64,000 bases of DNA from Allocatelliglobosispora scoriae. Its GTDB lineage: Bacteria > Actinomycetota > Actinomycetes > Mycobacteriales > Micromonosporaceae. The stretch lies in NCBI RefSeq assembly GCF_014204945.1, contig NZ_JACHMN010000003.1:434001-498000 (forward strand). Reading direction: 5' to 3'. Positions 36,055-44,459 of the stretch are shown piece after piece (the first letter of the stretch is position 1; each line of letters starts with the position of its first letter). The position numbers and the translations under genes were made by a program. The notes below the pieces were generated by a model. It was not told the DNA's origin, ran no database searches, and saw only the letters and a list, made by a program, of their open reading frames with translations.

Positions 36055-37251
36055 GTGTACGTCACCACTCCGTCCCTTCCCGGCGGAACCAGGGCGGTCC
36101 CGGCGACCGTGATCGGCCTCGGCATCGTCAGCCTCGTCACGGACGCGTCGGCGGAGATGGTGACCGCGATCCTGCCGCTCTACCTCGTCTACGGGCTCGG
36201 GCTGGGCTACCTGCAGCTGGGACTGCTCGACGGCCTCTACACCGGCGCCACGGCGCTGCTGCGGCTCGGCGGCGGGCACCTCGCCGACCGGTGGGGGCGC
36301 CCCAAGGCGGTGGCGGTCGCGGGCTACGGCATCTCCGCGCTCACCAAGCTCGCCTTCCCGCTGGTCGGGGCCTCCGCCGCCGGTATCGGCGCCACCATCG
36401 CCGCGGACCGGGTCGGCAAGGGGATCCGTACCGCACCGCGCGACGCCATGATCACCGCAGCCACTCCGCCGGAGACGTTGGGGCGGGCGTTCGGCGTGCA
36501 CCGGGCGCTGGACACCGCCGGTGCGCTGATCGGGCCGCTGATCGCGTTCGCCCTGATCACGCTGGTGGCGGGTGGCTACGACACGGTCTTCGTGACGAGC
36601 TTCTGCCTCGGCGCGATCGCCGTCCTCATCCTGATCTTCTTCGTCGACGTGCCCGGTGCCCGACCCGCGGTCCCGATCGCCGTCCGCGAAGGGGTCCGGC
36701 TGCTGCTGCGCCCCGAACTGCGGCGGATCTGCCTCGCCGCCGGGCTGCTCGGGCTGCTCACCGTCGGCGACATGTTCCTCTTCCTCGCCGTGCAGCGCAG
36801 CGCCGGGCTCCCCAGCGAACTGCTGCCGCTGCTGCCGCTCGGGACCGCGCTCACCTTCATGGTCGCGGCGATCCCGGTGGGCAGGCTCGCGGATCGGCTC
36901 GGGCGTCGACGGGTCTTCCTCGCCGGGCACGCCCTGCTCATCGGGGCATACGGGTTCGTCGCGGTCGGCGGGGCGGGGTGGTGGGTCGCGGGTGCCGCCC
37001 TTCTCCTGCACGGGATCTTCTATGCCGCGACCGACGGCGTGCTGATGGCGCAGGCCGGACCGCTCCTCCCCGCGGAGCTGCGCGCCAGCGGGCTCGCGGT
37101 GGTGCAGACGGTGCAGGCGCTGGCGCGGTCGCTCGGCGCGGTCGGCTTCGGCTTCGCCGCCCAGGCCTTCGCTCTGACCTGGGCGTTCACCGGTTACGCG
37201 GTCGCGCTCGCGGCCGCACTCGGCCTGCTCACGCTCCGGGCCGCACGATGA
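36055..37251 (+). CDS. MFS transporter
   Basis: 398-aa twelve-helix major facilitator. The loop 2-3 signature is HLADRWGRPKAVAVAGYGIS, and the second-half equivalent is VGRLADRLGRRRVFLAGHALL. The stretch DRVGKGIRTAPRDAMITAAT is typical of a bacterial drug-efflux-like subfamily. The substrate is unknown. GTG at 36055 with GGAGG 10 nt upstream. The stop overlaps the next gene (ATGA), so the transporter and the TolB-like protein are made together. Confidence 0.92.
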   Translation: MYVTTPSLPGGTRAVPATVIGLGIVSLVTDASAEMVTAILPLYLVYGLGLGYLQLGLLDGLYTGATALLRLGGGHLADRWGRPKAVAVAGYGISALTKLAFPLVGASAAGIGATIAADRVGKGIRTAPRDAMITAATPPETLGRAFGVHRALDTAGALIGPLIAFALITLVAGGYDTVFVTSFCLGAIAVLILIFFVDVPGARPAVPIAVREGVRLLLRPELRRICLAAGLLGLLTVGDMFLFLAVQRSAGLPSELLPLLPLGTALTFMVAAIPVGRLADRLGRRRVFLAGHALLIGAYGFVAVGGAGWWVAGAALLLHGIFYAATDGVLMAQAGPLLPAELRASGLAVVQTVQALARSLGAVGFGFAAQAFALTWAFTGYAVALAAALGLLTLRAAR

Positions 37252-38189
37252 ACAAGCGCCACGTCGGCATCGCCCTCATCGTCGCCCTCGTGCTCGGCGG
37301 CGCGGGCTACGTCACCTGGCGCGCGCTCCCGAGCACCGAGGCCCAGGCCGCGCCGCTCGACCTGACCCGGCCCGGCACGCTCATCGCCGTCTCCACAACC
37401 GATCAGCGGGTACGCCAGACCGCGCCCTCCGGCACCGCCGGAACGGGACCGGCGTGCCAGCGCTCCTACGCCGCCGCGGGCACCCTGATCTGCCTGCGCT
37501 CCGCCCTGCCGATGGGCTTCCAGGCCGCGATCTTCGACCGGGAGATGGTGCTGCGCAAGACGATCGACCTCTGGGGCACCCCCAGCCGCGCCCGGGTCTC
37601 GCCGTCGGGCCGCCTCGTCGCCTGGACCGTCTTCCACAGTGGAGATTCCTACCTGCGCGACGGCGAGTTCTCCACGATCGCGGGCGTCTACGACCTGTCG
37701 ACCGGGGAGCATTACGGCTCCCTGGAGGACTTCAGCGCGACGATCAACGGGGTGATCGTGCGGATGGACGAGCACGTGAACTACTGGGGGATCACCTTCG
37801 CCGCCGATGACCGGACCTTCTACGCCACGATGGCGCTGGCTGGTCGGACCTGGTTGGTGCGAGGCGACCTGGTCGCGCGGACGCTCGTCGCGATCGGGAC
37901 CGACGTGGAGTGCCCGTCGCTGTCGCCGGACGGGACGCGGATCGCCTACAAGAAGCGGGTCGCCGGTGGGTGGCGGCTGCATGTGGCGCCGCTGGCGGGG
38001 TTCTCAGTGACGGGGTCGGCGCCGTCGGTTGCGTTGGCGGAGGTGCTCTCCGTGGACGACCAGCCCGCGTGGGCCGACGAGACGACGGTCGCTTACGGGG
38101 TGAACGGCGCGATCTATGCCGTCCCCGCCGATGGGAGCGGTGCTCCGACGTTGTTGCGCTCGGCGTCGTCGTCCCCGTCGTTCCCCTGA
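37248..38189 (+). CDS. Membrane-anchored TolB-like beta-propeller protein
   Basis: 313-aa protein. A single N-terminal helix (VGIALIVALVLGGAGYVTW) acts as uncleaved signal anchor or signal peptide, followed by a propeller with WD40/TolB-like strands (SRARVSPSGRLVAWTVFHSG, FAADDRTFYATM, CPSLSPDGTRIAYKKRVAGG, WADETTVAYGVNGAIYAVP). CQRSYAAAGTLICL could form one disulfide. It is translationally coupled to the MFS transporter, which suggests that it assists or senses the exported substrate, though this is inference. After it comes the 401-bp palindrome-rich gap. Confidence 0.82.
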   Translation: MNKRHVGIALIVALVLGGAGYVTWRALPSTEAQAAPLDLTRPGTLIAVSTTDQRVRQTAPSGTAGTGPACQRSYAAAGTLICLRSALPMGFQAAIFDREMVLRKTIDLWGTPSRARVSPSGRLVAWTVFHSGDSYLRDGEFSTIAGVYDLSTGEHYGSLEDFSATINGVIVRMDEHVNYWGITFAADDRTFYATMALAGRTWLVRGDLVARTLVAIGTDVECPSLSPDGTRIAYKKRVAGGWRLHVAPLAGFSVTGSAPSVALAEVLSVDDQPAWADETTVAYGVNGAIYAVPADGSGAPTLLRSASSSPSFP

Positions 38190-38243
38190 CCCGCCGCGCC
38201 CCAAGACCGCCGCGCCCCCAGGCCGCCGCGCCCCCAGACCATC

Positions 38244-38323
38244 GCGCCCAAGATCGTCGCAACTCTTGAAGAGTTGGTGTTATTCGCCGCAACTCTTCAA
38301 GAGTTGCGGCGATCTTGGGGCGC
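38244..38323. repeat. Large hairpin with two CAACTCTT-type cores
   Basis: Left arm from 38244 (GCGCCCAAGATCG) through core 38260-38276 (CAACTCTTGAAGAGTTG); right arm through core 38290-38306 (CAACTCTTCAAGAGTTG) back to GCGGCGATCTTGGGGCGC at 38323. Each core is itself palindromic, so two small or one large hairpin can form. It lies between convergent stops at 38189 and 38591. Confidence 0.88.
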
Positions 38324-38407
38324 GGATTTCAAGTGCTCGCCGACGAGGAGGTGGGTGGTTGCTCGGGCTGGTCCGCGTGGCGCGGGTTCGCGATCTTCTC
38401 CGTGGGA

Positions 38408-38482
38408 GATCACGTCGCTTTCCCTGAAGCAGACGTGATCAATGCCCAAGATCACGTCTGCTTCAGGGAAAGCGACGTGATC
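38408..38482. repeat. Perfect 33-bp inverted repeat, 9-nt loop
   Basis: Arms 38408-38440 and 38450-38482 are exact complements, loop AATGCCCAA. Each arm also begins and ends with GATCACGT / ACGTGATC, so it has an inner dyad. TTCCCTGAAG in the arm is shared with the 7959-8039 palindrome. A stem this long and perfect suggests recent origin or gene conversion. Confidence 0.92.
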
Positions 38483-38500
38483 TTCGGGCCGCGCGCGTGG

Positions 38501-38534
38501 TGATCGCACCAAGTTTGGGGAAACGGTGTGATCA
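38501..38534. repeat. GGTGTGATCA-type palindrome
   Basis: TGATCGCACC ... GGTGtGATCA with a 14-nt interior. The stretch GGGGAAACGGTGTGATCA matches 7977-7995 except for one A, tying this copy to the palindrome after the helicase gene. Confidence 0.78.
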
Positions 38535-38541
38535 CCGACCG

Positions 38542-38580
38542 CATGATCGGCGCAACTCTTGAAGAGTTGCGCCGATCATG
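38542..38580. repeat. Perfect 39-bp palindrome of the CAACTCTTGAAGAGTTG family
   Basis: 19 + 1 + 19 bp, no loop, core at 38553-38569, outer sequence CATGATCGGCG / CGCCGATCATG. It ends 11 bp before the stop of the fadB-like gene at 38591, where it would act as that gene's terminator. Confidence 0.9.
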
Positions 38581-38590
38581 AGAGCGAGCC

Positions 38591-40660
38591 TTACGCGGGG
38601 AGGGTGACTACGCCGGGGGCGGCGAAACGCTTGCCCGTCACCTTCTCCGACGTGCCGGAACGGTCCAGGTAGGGCGTGATCCCACCGAGGTAGAACGGCC
38701 ATCCGCCGCCGAGGATCATGCAGAGGTCGATGTCGGCCGGGTCGGCGACGACACCCTCGTCCAGCATGATCCGGATCTCCTGGGCGAGGGCGGCGACGGC
38801 GCGGTCGCGTACCTCCGCCTCGGACAGCGGCGCGTCACCGACCTGCAGCAGCGCGACCACCTCGGGGTTGACCTCCTCATCCACGATCAGCGGGAGGCCC
38901 GACTTCACGATGGCGCCGAGGTTGGCCGACAGGCCGAACCGGTCCGGGAACGCCTCGTGCAGCACGGTGCCGACGTGCGCGCCGACGGCCGGGCCGACGA
39001 GCTGGAGCAGCTCGAACGGGCGCATCGGCAGGCCCAGCGGGTCGAGGGCGCGGTTGGCGACGTCGACCGGGGTGCCCGCGTCGATCGCGGCGTAGATCTC
39101 CGAGAAGAGCCTGGTCATGATGCGGTTGGCGACGAACGCGGGAGCGTCCTTCACCAGCACGCACGACTTGCGCAGCTTCTTGCCGACCGCGAACGCCGTC
39201 GCGAGCGTGGCGTCGTCGGTCTGCTCGGCGCGGACGACCTCCAGCAGCGGCATGATCGCGACCGGGTTGAAGAAGTGCAGGCCGACGACGCGCTCGGGGT
39301 GCTCCAGGCCGCTGGCCTGCGCGGTCACCGAGAGCGAGCTGGTGTTGGTGGCGAGCACGCAGTCGGGCTTCACGATCTGCTCGACCTCGGCCCAGACCTT
39401 CTGCTTGACGCCGAGGTCCTCGAAGACCGCCTCGATGACGAGGTCGGCATCGGCGAAGGCCGACTTGTCGACGCTGCCGGTGACGAGTCCGCGCAGCTTG
39501 GCAGCGGTGCCGACGGCCATACGGCCCTTGGCGACCGCCTTGTCGATCTCGTTGTGGACATAGCCGACACCCTTGGCGACCCGCTCGGCGTCGAGGTCGG
39601 TGAGGACCACCGGCACCTCCAGGCGCCGGGCGAACAGCAGCGCGAGCTGCGACGCCATCAGACCGGCACCGACGACGCCGACCTTGGTGATGTCGCGGGC
39701 GAGCGTGGGGCTCGGTGCACCGGCCGGGCGCTTGGCCCGCCGCTGCACCAGGTCGAAGGCGTAGAGCCCGGCCCGCAGCTCCTGGCTCATCACCAGGTCG
39801 GCGAGCGCCTCGTCCTCGGCGGCCGTGCCGTCTTCAAAGGAAGCAGTGCGGGCCAGCGCCAGCAGCTCCAGGGCCTTCGTCGCGGCCTTGGACGCGCCGT
39901 GCAGCTTCTTGTCGAGCTCGCCACCGGCGAAGCCCAGGACGGCGTCCCACATCTCGCTGCGGTCGACCTCAGCCCGCTCGACGGTGATCGTGCCGCCGAC
40001 GACACCGGCGGCCCACTCCAGCGACCGCTCCAGGAAGTCGGCCGGCTCGAAGAGCGCGTCCGACATGCCGAGCTCGTGGGCCTGCTTCGGCTTGAGCATC
40101 TTGTTCTGCATGAGCGGGTTCTGCACGATGACCTGCGCGGCACCGATGACGCCGATCAGGTTCGGCAGCAGCTGCGTGCCGCCCCAGCCGGGCACGAGGC
40201 CCAGCGACACCTCGGGCAGCGCGAGCGCCGCAGCGCCCGAGCTGAGCGTCCGGTAGTGGCAGTGCAGCGCCAGCTCCAGGCCGCCGCCCATCGCAGCGCC
40301 GTTCACAAAGGCAAAGGTGGGTACGCCACTGTCGCGCAACCGGGCGAACACCCGGTGCCCGAGCTGACCGATCTCGAGAGCCTGCTCCCGTTCGGTGACG
40401 AGGGCGATCCCGGTGATGTCGGCACCGACGCAGAAGATGTAGGGCTTGCCGGTGACGGCGATGAAGGCCGGGTCGGCGGCGAGCGCGGTGGTGATCGCCT
40501 CGTCGAGGCTGGCGAGCCCCGCCGGGCCGAGCGTGTTGGGCTTGGTGTGGTCGAGCCCGTTGTCGAGCGTGATCAGTGCGGCGGGCTTGTCGAGCCCCGG
40601 CACGCGTACCGACCGGAGGAGCGCCTTGGTGACTACCTCGCTGGGGTTGACGACGGTCAC
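38591..40660 (-). CDS. fadB: Fatty-acid oxidation multienzyme: enoyl-CoA hydratase / 3-hydroxyacyl-CoA dehydrogenase
   Basis: 689-aa bifunctional beta-oxidation alpha subunit. N-terminal crotonase domain (~1-190) with FVNGAAMGGGLELALHCHYR and PEVSLGLVPGWGGTQLLPNL. The NAD-binding 3HCDH domain from ~325 has VGVVGAGLMASQLALLFARR, VIEAVFEDLGVKQKVWAEVE and NTSSLSVTAQASGLEHPERV. The C-terminal domain includes DAPAFVANRIMTRLFSE. Together with the thiolase it completes each cycle of fatty-acyl-CoA shortening. Start: GTG 40660 with GGAGA 6 nt upstream, overlapping the fadA stop by GTGA. Probable control by the palindrome at 41890. Confidence 0.95.
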   Translation of the reverse strand: MTVVNPSEVVTKALLRSVRVPGLDKPAALITLDNGLDHTKPNTLGPAGLASLDEAITTALAADPAFIAVTGKPYIFCVGADITGIALVTEREQALEIGQLGHRVFARLRDSGVPTFAFVNGAAMGGGLELALHCHYRTLSSGAAALALPEVSLGLVPGWGGTQLLPNLIGVIGAAQVIVQNPLMQNKMLKPKQAHELGMSDALFEPADFLERSLEWAAGVVGGTITVERAEVDRSEMWDAVLGFAGGELDKKLHGASKAATKALELLALARTASFEDGTAAEDEALADLVMSQELRAGLYAFDLVQRRAKRPAGAPSPTLARDITKVGVVGAGLMASQLALLFARRLEVPVVLTDLDAERVAKGVGYVHNEIDKAVAKGRMAVGTAAKLRGLVTGSVDKSAFADADLVIEAVFEDLGVKQKVWAEVEQIVKPDCVLATNTSSLSVTAQASGLEHPERVVGLHFFNPVAIMPLLEVVRAEQTDDATLATAFAVGKKLRKSCVLVKDAPAFVANRIMTRLFSEIYAAIDAGTPVDVANRALDPLGLPMRPFELLQLVGPAVGAHVGTVLHEAFPDRFGLSANLGAIVKSGLPLIVDEEVNPEVVALLQVGDAPLSEAEVRDRAVAALAQEIRIMLDEGVVADPADIDLCMILGGGWPFYLGGITPYLDRSGTSEKVTGKRFAAPGVVTLPA

Positions 40661-41853
40661 TTCGACTCTCCTGTCCAGTTGGGGTTCTCCCAGATCACGG
40701 TGCCGCCCATGCCGATGCCGATGCACATCGCGGTGAGCCCGTAGCGGACCTCCGGGTGCTCGGCGAAGTGGCGGGAGAGCTGGGTCATGAGGCGTACGCC
40801 GGAGGAGGCGAGCGGGTGCCCGATCGCGATGGCGCCGCCCCACGGGTTGACGCGCGGGTCGTCGTCGGAGATGCCGAAGTGGTCGAGGAACGCGAGCACC
40901 TGCACCGCGAAGGCCTCGTTGAGCTCGAACAGGCCGATGTCGTCGATGGTGAGACCGGCCAGGCGCAATGCCTTCTCGGTCGACGGGATCGGGCCGATGC
41001 CCATGATCTCCGGCTCGACGCCGACGAATCCGTAGCTGACCAGCTTCATCCCGACCGGCAGGCCGAGCTCCTCGGCGACCTCGCCGGCGACGAGCAGGCA
41101 GGCGGTGGCGCCGTCGTTGAGTCCGGCCGCGTTACCGGCGGTGACCCGGCCGTGCGGACGGAACGGGGTCTTCAGCGTGGCGAGTTTCTCCAGGCTGGTG
41201 GCGCGGGGCGCTTCGTCCACCGTGGAGAGTCCCCAGCCGCCGTCGGCGTCGCGCACGGCGACGGAGACGAGGTCGGGCTGGAGCTTGCCGGCGGCGTAGG
41301 CCGCTGCTGTCTTCTCCTGCGAGGCGAGGCCGTAGGCGTCCACCCGCTGCTTGGTGACCTCGGGGAGCCGGTCGTGCAGGTTCTCCGCCGTCGAGCCCAT
41401 GACGAGGGCGGACGGGTCGACGAGCTTCTCGGCGAGGATGCGCGGGTTGGGGTCGACGCCCTCACCCATCGGGTGGCGGCCCATGTGCTCGACGCCGCCC
41501 GCGATCGCCACGTCATAGGCGCCGAACGCGATGCCGGAGGCGACCGTGGTCACCGCGGTCATCGCGCCCGCGCACATGCGGTCGATCGAGTAGCCGGGGA
41601 CGGTCTTGGGCAGGCCGGACAGGAGTGCGGCGGTGCGCCCGATCGTCAGGCCCTGGTCGCCGATCTGGGTCGTCGCGGCGATGGCGACCTCGTCGACCCG
41701 CTCCGGGGGCAGCTGCGGATTGCGGCGCAGCAGCTCACGGATGCAGCGGATGACGAGATCGTCGGCGCGGGTCTGCGAATAGACGCCGCCGGCCTTGCCG
41801 AACGGTGTGCGGACGCCGTCGACAAAGACGACGTCGCGAACGGAGCGGGGCAC
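40657..41853 (-). CDS. fadA: Acetyl-CoA acyltransferase (3-ketoacyl-CoA thiolase)
   Basis: 398-aa thiolase, the beta subunit partner of FadB. Acyl-accepting Cys94 (YSIDRMCAGAMTAV), the His in GGAIAIGHPLASSG and the second Cys near 384 (AMCIGIGMGGTVIW) form the active site; GLFELNEAFAVQVLAF is the family signature. GTG at 41853 with GAGGAGG 4 nt upstream. It is first in the fadA-fadB operon, 37 bp after a perfect 14-bp palindrome that looks like an operator. Confidence 0.96.
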   Translation of the reverse strand: MPRSVRDVVFVDGVRTPFGKAGGVYSQTRADDLVIRCIRELLRRNPQLPPERVDEVAIAATTQIGDQGLTIGRTAALLSGLPKTVPGYSIDRMCAGAMTAVTTVASGIAFGAYDVAIAGGVEHMGRHPMGEGVDPNPRILAEKLVDPSALVMGSTAENLHDRLPEVTKQRVDAYGLASQEKTAAAYAAGKLQPDLVSVAVRDADGGWGLSTVDEAPRATSLEKLATLKTPFRPHGRVTAGNAAGLNDGATACLLVAGEVAEELGLPVGMKLVSYGFVGVEPEIMGIGPIPSTEKALRLAGLTIDDIGLFELNEAFAVQVLAFLDHFGISDDDPRVNPWGGAIAIGHPLASSGVRLMTQLSRHFAEHPEVRYGLTAMCIGIGMGGTVIWENPNWTGESK

Positions 41854-41889
41854 TGAGCCTCCTCGGGAGAGTAGGTGGTACCCCTGATG

Positions 41890-41903
41890 TTACTCGCGAG
41901 TAA
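41890..41903. promoter_or_regulatory. TetR-type operator candidate TTACTCGCGAGTAA
   Basis: Perfect 14-bp palindrome 37 bp before fadA and just after the RNase D stop at 41906. Fatty-acid-degradation genes in actinobacteria are usually repressed by TetR-family acyl-CoA sensors that bind sites of this kind. The regulator gene is not nearby, so the site may belong to a genome-wide regulon. Confidence 0.7.
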
Positions 41904-41905
41904 GA

Positions 41906-43219
41906 CTAGTTGGGGAGTGCCCCCGCCAACTCCGTCGCCAGCAGGTCGATCTGCCAGCGCCGGGCACCGTACCGAGCGAGCTCCGCAGTGATCGTTGTCA
42001 CGTCGATCGGGTCCGGCGGCTCCCAGGCGAGACGGCGGACGGTCTCCGGCGTGATGAGGTTCTCCGGCGGCACGTTGAGCTCCGTGGCGATGCTCATCAC
42101 CACCGCGCGGCACCGGCCCAGACGCTCCGCCGCGACCGGGTCCTTCTCGCTCCAGCGATGCGGGGGAGGCGGCCCGTCGAAGCTCGGCGTCGTCGGCAGG
42201 GCGCTGTCGGGCAGCTCCCGCGCCTCGGCGAGCGCATCGAGCCAGGTCTGGGCGAGGCGACGGATCGAGCGGCCGCCGAAGCCGGGCAGGAGCAGCAGCT
42301 CGCGCTCGTCCTTCGGGTCCATCTCGGCGGCGGCCACGATCGCGGTGTCCGGCAGCACCCGGCCCGGTGCCGTGTCGCGCCGGGAGGCGATGGTGTCGCG
42401 GGCGTACCAGAGTGCGCGTACCCGGGACTGGGCGCGCGCACCGCGGACCCGGTGCATCCCGGAGGTACGCCGCCACGGATCCACCCGGACCTTCGCCGGC
42501 TGGCCCCCGCCCACGACGAGCGCGGCGAACTCCTGCGCCGCCCACTCGGTCTTGCCCTGCTTCGCCAGCTCCTCGACGAGCAGGTCCCGCAGCTCCACCA
42601 GCAGCTCGACGTCGAGCGCGGCGTAGGTGAGCCAGGACTCCGGCAGCGGTCGGCTGGACCAGTCGGCGGCGGAGTGGTGCTTCTCCAGCGAACGGCCGAG
42701 CAGCTGCTCGGTGAGCGCGGCGAGGCCGACCCGCTCGAACCCGGCGAGCCGGGCCGCGAGCTCGGTGTCGAAGAGCTTACGGGGACGCAGTCCGACCTCG
42801 GCGAGGCAGGCGAGGTCCTGGCTGGCCGCGTGGAGAACCCACTCGGTGTCGGCGAGCACCTCGTCGAGCGACGAGAGGTCGGGCAGCGGCACGGGATCGA
42901 TGAGAGCCGTGCCGGAACCACGCCGCCGCAGCTGCACCAGGTAGGCCCGCTGGCTGTAGCGGTAGCCCGAGGCACGCTCGGCGTCGAGGGCGACAGGGCC
43001 CACGCCGCCCTTGAAGCGGTCGATGATCTCGGCGAGCTGGGCCGAGGTCGTGGCAGGGACGGGCGTCCCCTCGGCCGGAGCCGTCAGGGGCGTGGAGGGC
43101 GGACCCGGGTCGCCGGGCGGGGCGACGGGCTCGGATGATGCCTCTGTTGCAGCGTCATTCGGACCTTCGCCTGCCGTGCGGGTGCGGGTCCGACGGCGCA
43201 GGGGTGGTACGTCGGTCAC
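41906..43219 (-). CDS. rnd: RNase D-like 3'-5' exoribonuclease with HRDC domain
   Basis: 437-aa DEDD-family nuclease involved in 3' processing of structured RNA. The ~55 N-terminal residues are a disordered Pro/Ala tail. Exo motifs: I VALDAERASGYRYSQRAYLV (Asp, Glu), II in WVLHAASQDLACLAEVG (Asp), III in WLTYAALDVELLVEL (Tyr, Asp). HRDC domain ~225-300 (RRTSGMHRVRGARAQSRVRA, ARDTIASRRDTAPGRVLPD) and a further helical C-terminal domain. GTG at 43219. It is divergent from the trypsin-like gene. DUF3000, hemE and an RNase D gene are typical neighbours in actinobacteria, as here. Confidence 0.93.
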   Translation of the reverse strand: MTDVPPLRRRTRTRTAGEGPNDAATEASSEPVAPPGDPGPPSTPLTAPAEGTPVPATTSAQLAEIIDRFKGGVGPVALDAERASGYRYSQRAYLVQLRRRGSGTALIDPVPLPDLSSLDEVLADTEWVLHAASQDLACLAEVGLRPRKLFDTELAARLAGFERVGLAALTEQLLGRSLEKHHSAADWSSRPLPESWLTYAALDVELLVELRDLLVEELAKQGKTEWAAQEFAALVVGGGQPAKVRVDPWRRTSGMHRVRGARAQSRVRALWYARDTIASRRDTAPGRVLPDTAIVAAAEMDPKDERELLLLPGFGGRSIRRLAQTWLDALAEARELPDSALPTTPSFDGPPPPHRWSEKDPVAAERLGRCRAVVMSIATELNVPPENLITPETVRRLAWEPPDPIDVTTITAELARYGARRWQIDLLATELAGALPN

Positions 43220-43420
43220 GCCTTACACCGTATGCGTACGCGGGGGTAGCGCGCGCGATGCCACCCCCGGCGCGTCTGTTCGGCCACATGATGCGCACCG
43301 TTTCGGTACGCCTGATCGGCACTCGGTGAATCACTGCTGACAGGTTTGCGCTGTACCGCTACTGTCTCCCGTGCCGTGACCGCGATCATGTGGAAGCGGA
43401 AACGGGGAGGTAGACCGCAC

Positions 43421-44377
43421 ATGCAGCCGCAGCTGCCGCAACAACCTGTGTACGCCCAGCAACCGCCGACATATTACGCATATCCGCCGGTTCAGCCCAC
43501 GTACCCGCCACAGTACCCGCCCGCCCAGCAGCCTCCGGGCATGCAGCCGCCCGGCATGCAGCCCCCGGGTGGGCAGCCGCCGGTGCCGGTTCCGCCACCG
43601 CCGCGTCGACCGGTCTGGCGCATGATCGTCGTGGCGGTGGTTCTCGTCGCGCTGGGTGCCGTGACCACCTGGCAGGCCCTGCGCATCGATCGCCTGGAGG
43701 ACCGTCTCGCCGACGCCCAGGGCGCGAGCGCGGCCGACCGGAATGCCGCGAAGGCCGCCGCCGACCTGCTCGCGGGGCGGGTCTCCAGCCTGGAGAAGGA
43801 CAACTTCAAGGCTGACAAGATCGCCGCCGCGGCGCTGCCGAGCGTCTTCCGGGTGACCGCGGGGCGCTTCAGCGGAACCGCCTTCGTGGTCGGCAAGGCC
43901 AACGCCGGTGGCGGCAGCAACCTCTTCACCAACTTCCACGTGGTGCAGTCGGTCTGGGACGGCGGCGGCCGTACCGTGGCGATCGCGCACCGTGACCTGC
44001 GCTTCTCGGCCAAGATCGTTCAGGTCGACAAGGAGAAGGACCTCGCGGTCCTGGAGTCGACGGAGAAGTTCCCCAGCCTCGCGACCGCGACGAGTCAGGC
44101 GAGCCCCGGCGAGAACATCGTCGTCGTCGGCGCCCCGCTCGGTCTGGAGAGCTCGGTGACGACGGGCGTGGTCAGCGCGGTCCGCGACGTCGCGTCGCTC
44201 GGCGGCAAGACCGTCCAGTTCGACGCGCCGATCAACCCCGGCAACTCCGGCGGCCCCGTCATCAACGCGCAGCTCCAGGTCGTCGGCATCGCTAGCGCCA
44301 AGCTGCGTGACGCCGAGGGGATCGGGCTCGCGATCCCGATCGACGTCGCCTGCACGCGCTTCCCGATCTGCTCCTGA
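43421..44377 (+). CDS. Membrane-anchored trypsin-like serine protease
   Basis: 318-aa protein. A cytoplasmic tail of ~65 residues is rich in Pro, Gln and Tyr (QPPGMQPPGMQPPGG), then one membrane helix (~68-86), a short helical stalk (LRIDRLEDRLADAQGA), and an extracellular HtrA/trypsin-like domain with triad His173 (FTNFHVVQ), Asp207 (KEKDLAVLE) and Ser276 (NPGNSGGPV). No PDZ domain follows, so it is shorter than HtrA. Start: ATG 43421 with GGGAGG 10 nt upstream; an ATG at 43388 (MWKRKRGG) is the alternative. Its neighbour, the repeat protein, has the same tail-helix-outside plan. Confidence 0.88.
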   Translation: MQPQLPQQPVYAQQPPTYYAYPPVQPTYPPQYPPAQQPPGMQPPGMQPPGGQPPVPVPPPPRRPVWRMIVVAVVLVALGAVTTWQALRIDRLEDRLADAQGASAADRNAAKAAADLLAGRVSSLEKDNFKADKIAAAALPSVFRVTAGRFSGTAFVVGKANAGGGSNLFTNFHVVQSVWDGGGRTVAIAHRDLRFSAKIVQVDKEKDLAVLESTEKFPSLATATSQASPGENIVVVGAPLGLESSVTTGVVSAVRDVASLGGKTVQFDAPINPGNSGGPVINAQLQVVGIASAKLRDAEGIGLAIPIDVACTRFPICS

Positions 44378-44459
44378 TCCACCGATCGCCGTCGCCACGC
44401 GACCTGCGGCACTGGATCGACCCTCACCTGAACCGAAATAACCTTAAATAGGAGAATAA

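Noticed and set aside
38244-38580. Possible CRISPR array in the palindrome-rich gap
   Set aside because: The repeated cores are not evenly spaced, the intervals are themselves palindromic, only three cores are present, and no cas genes are near.
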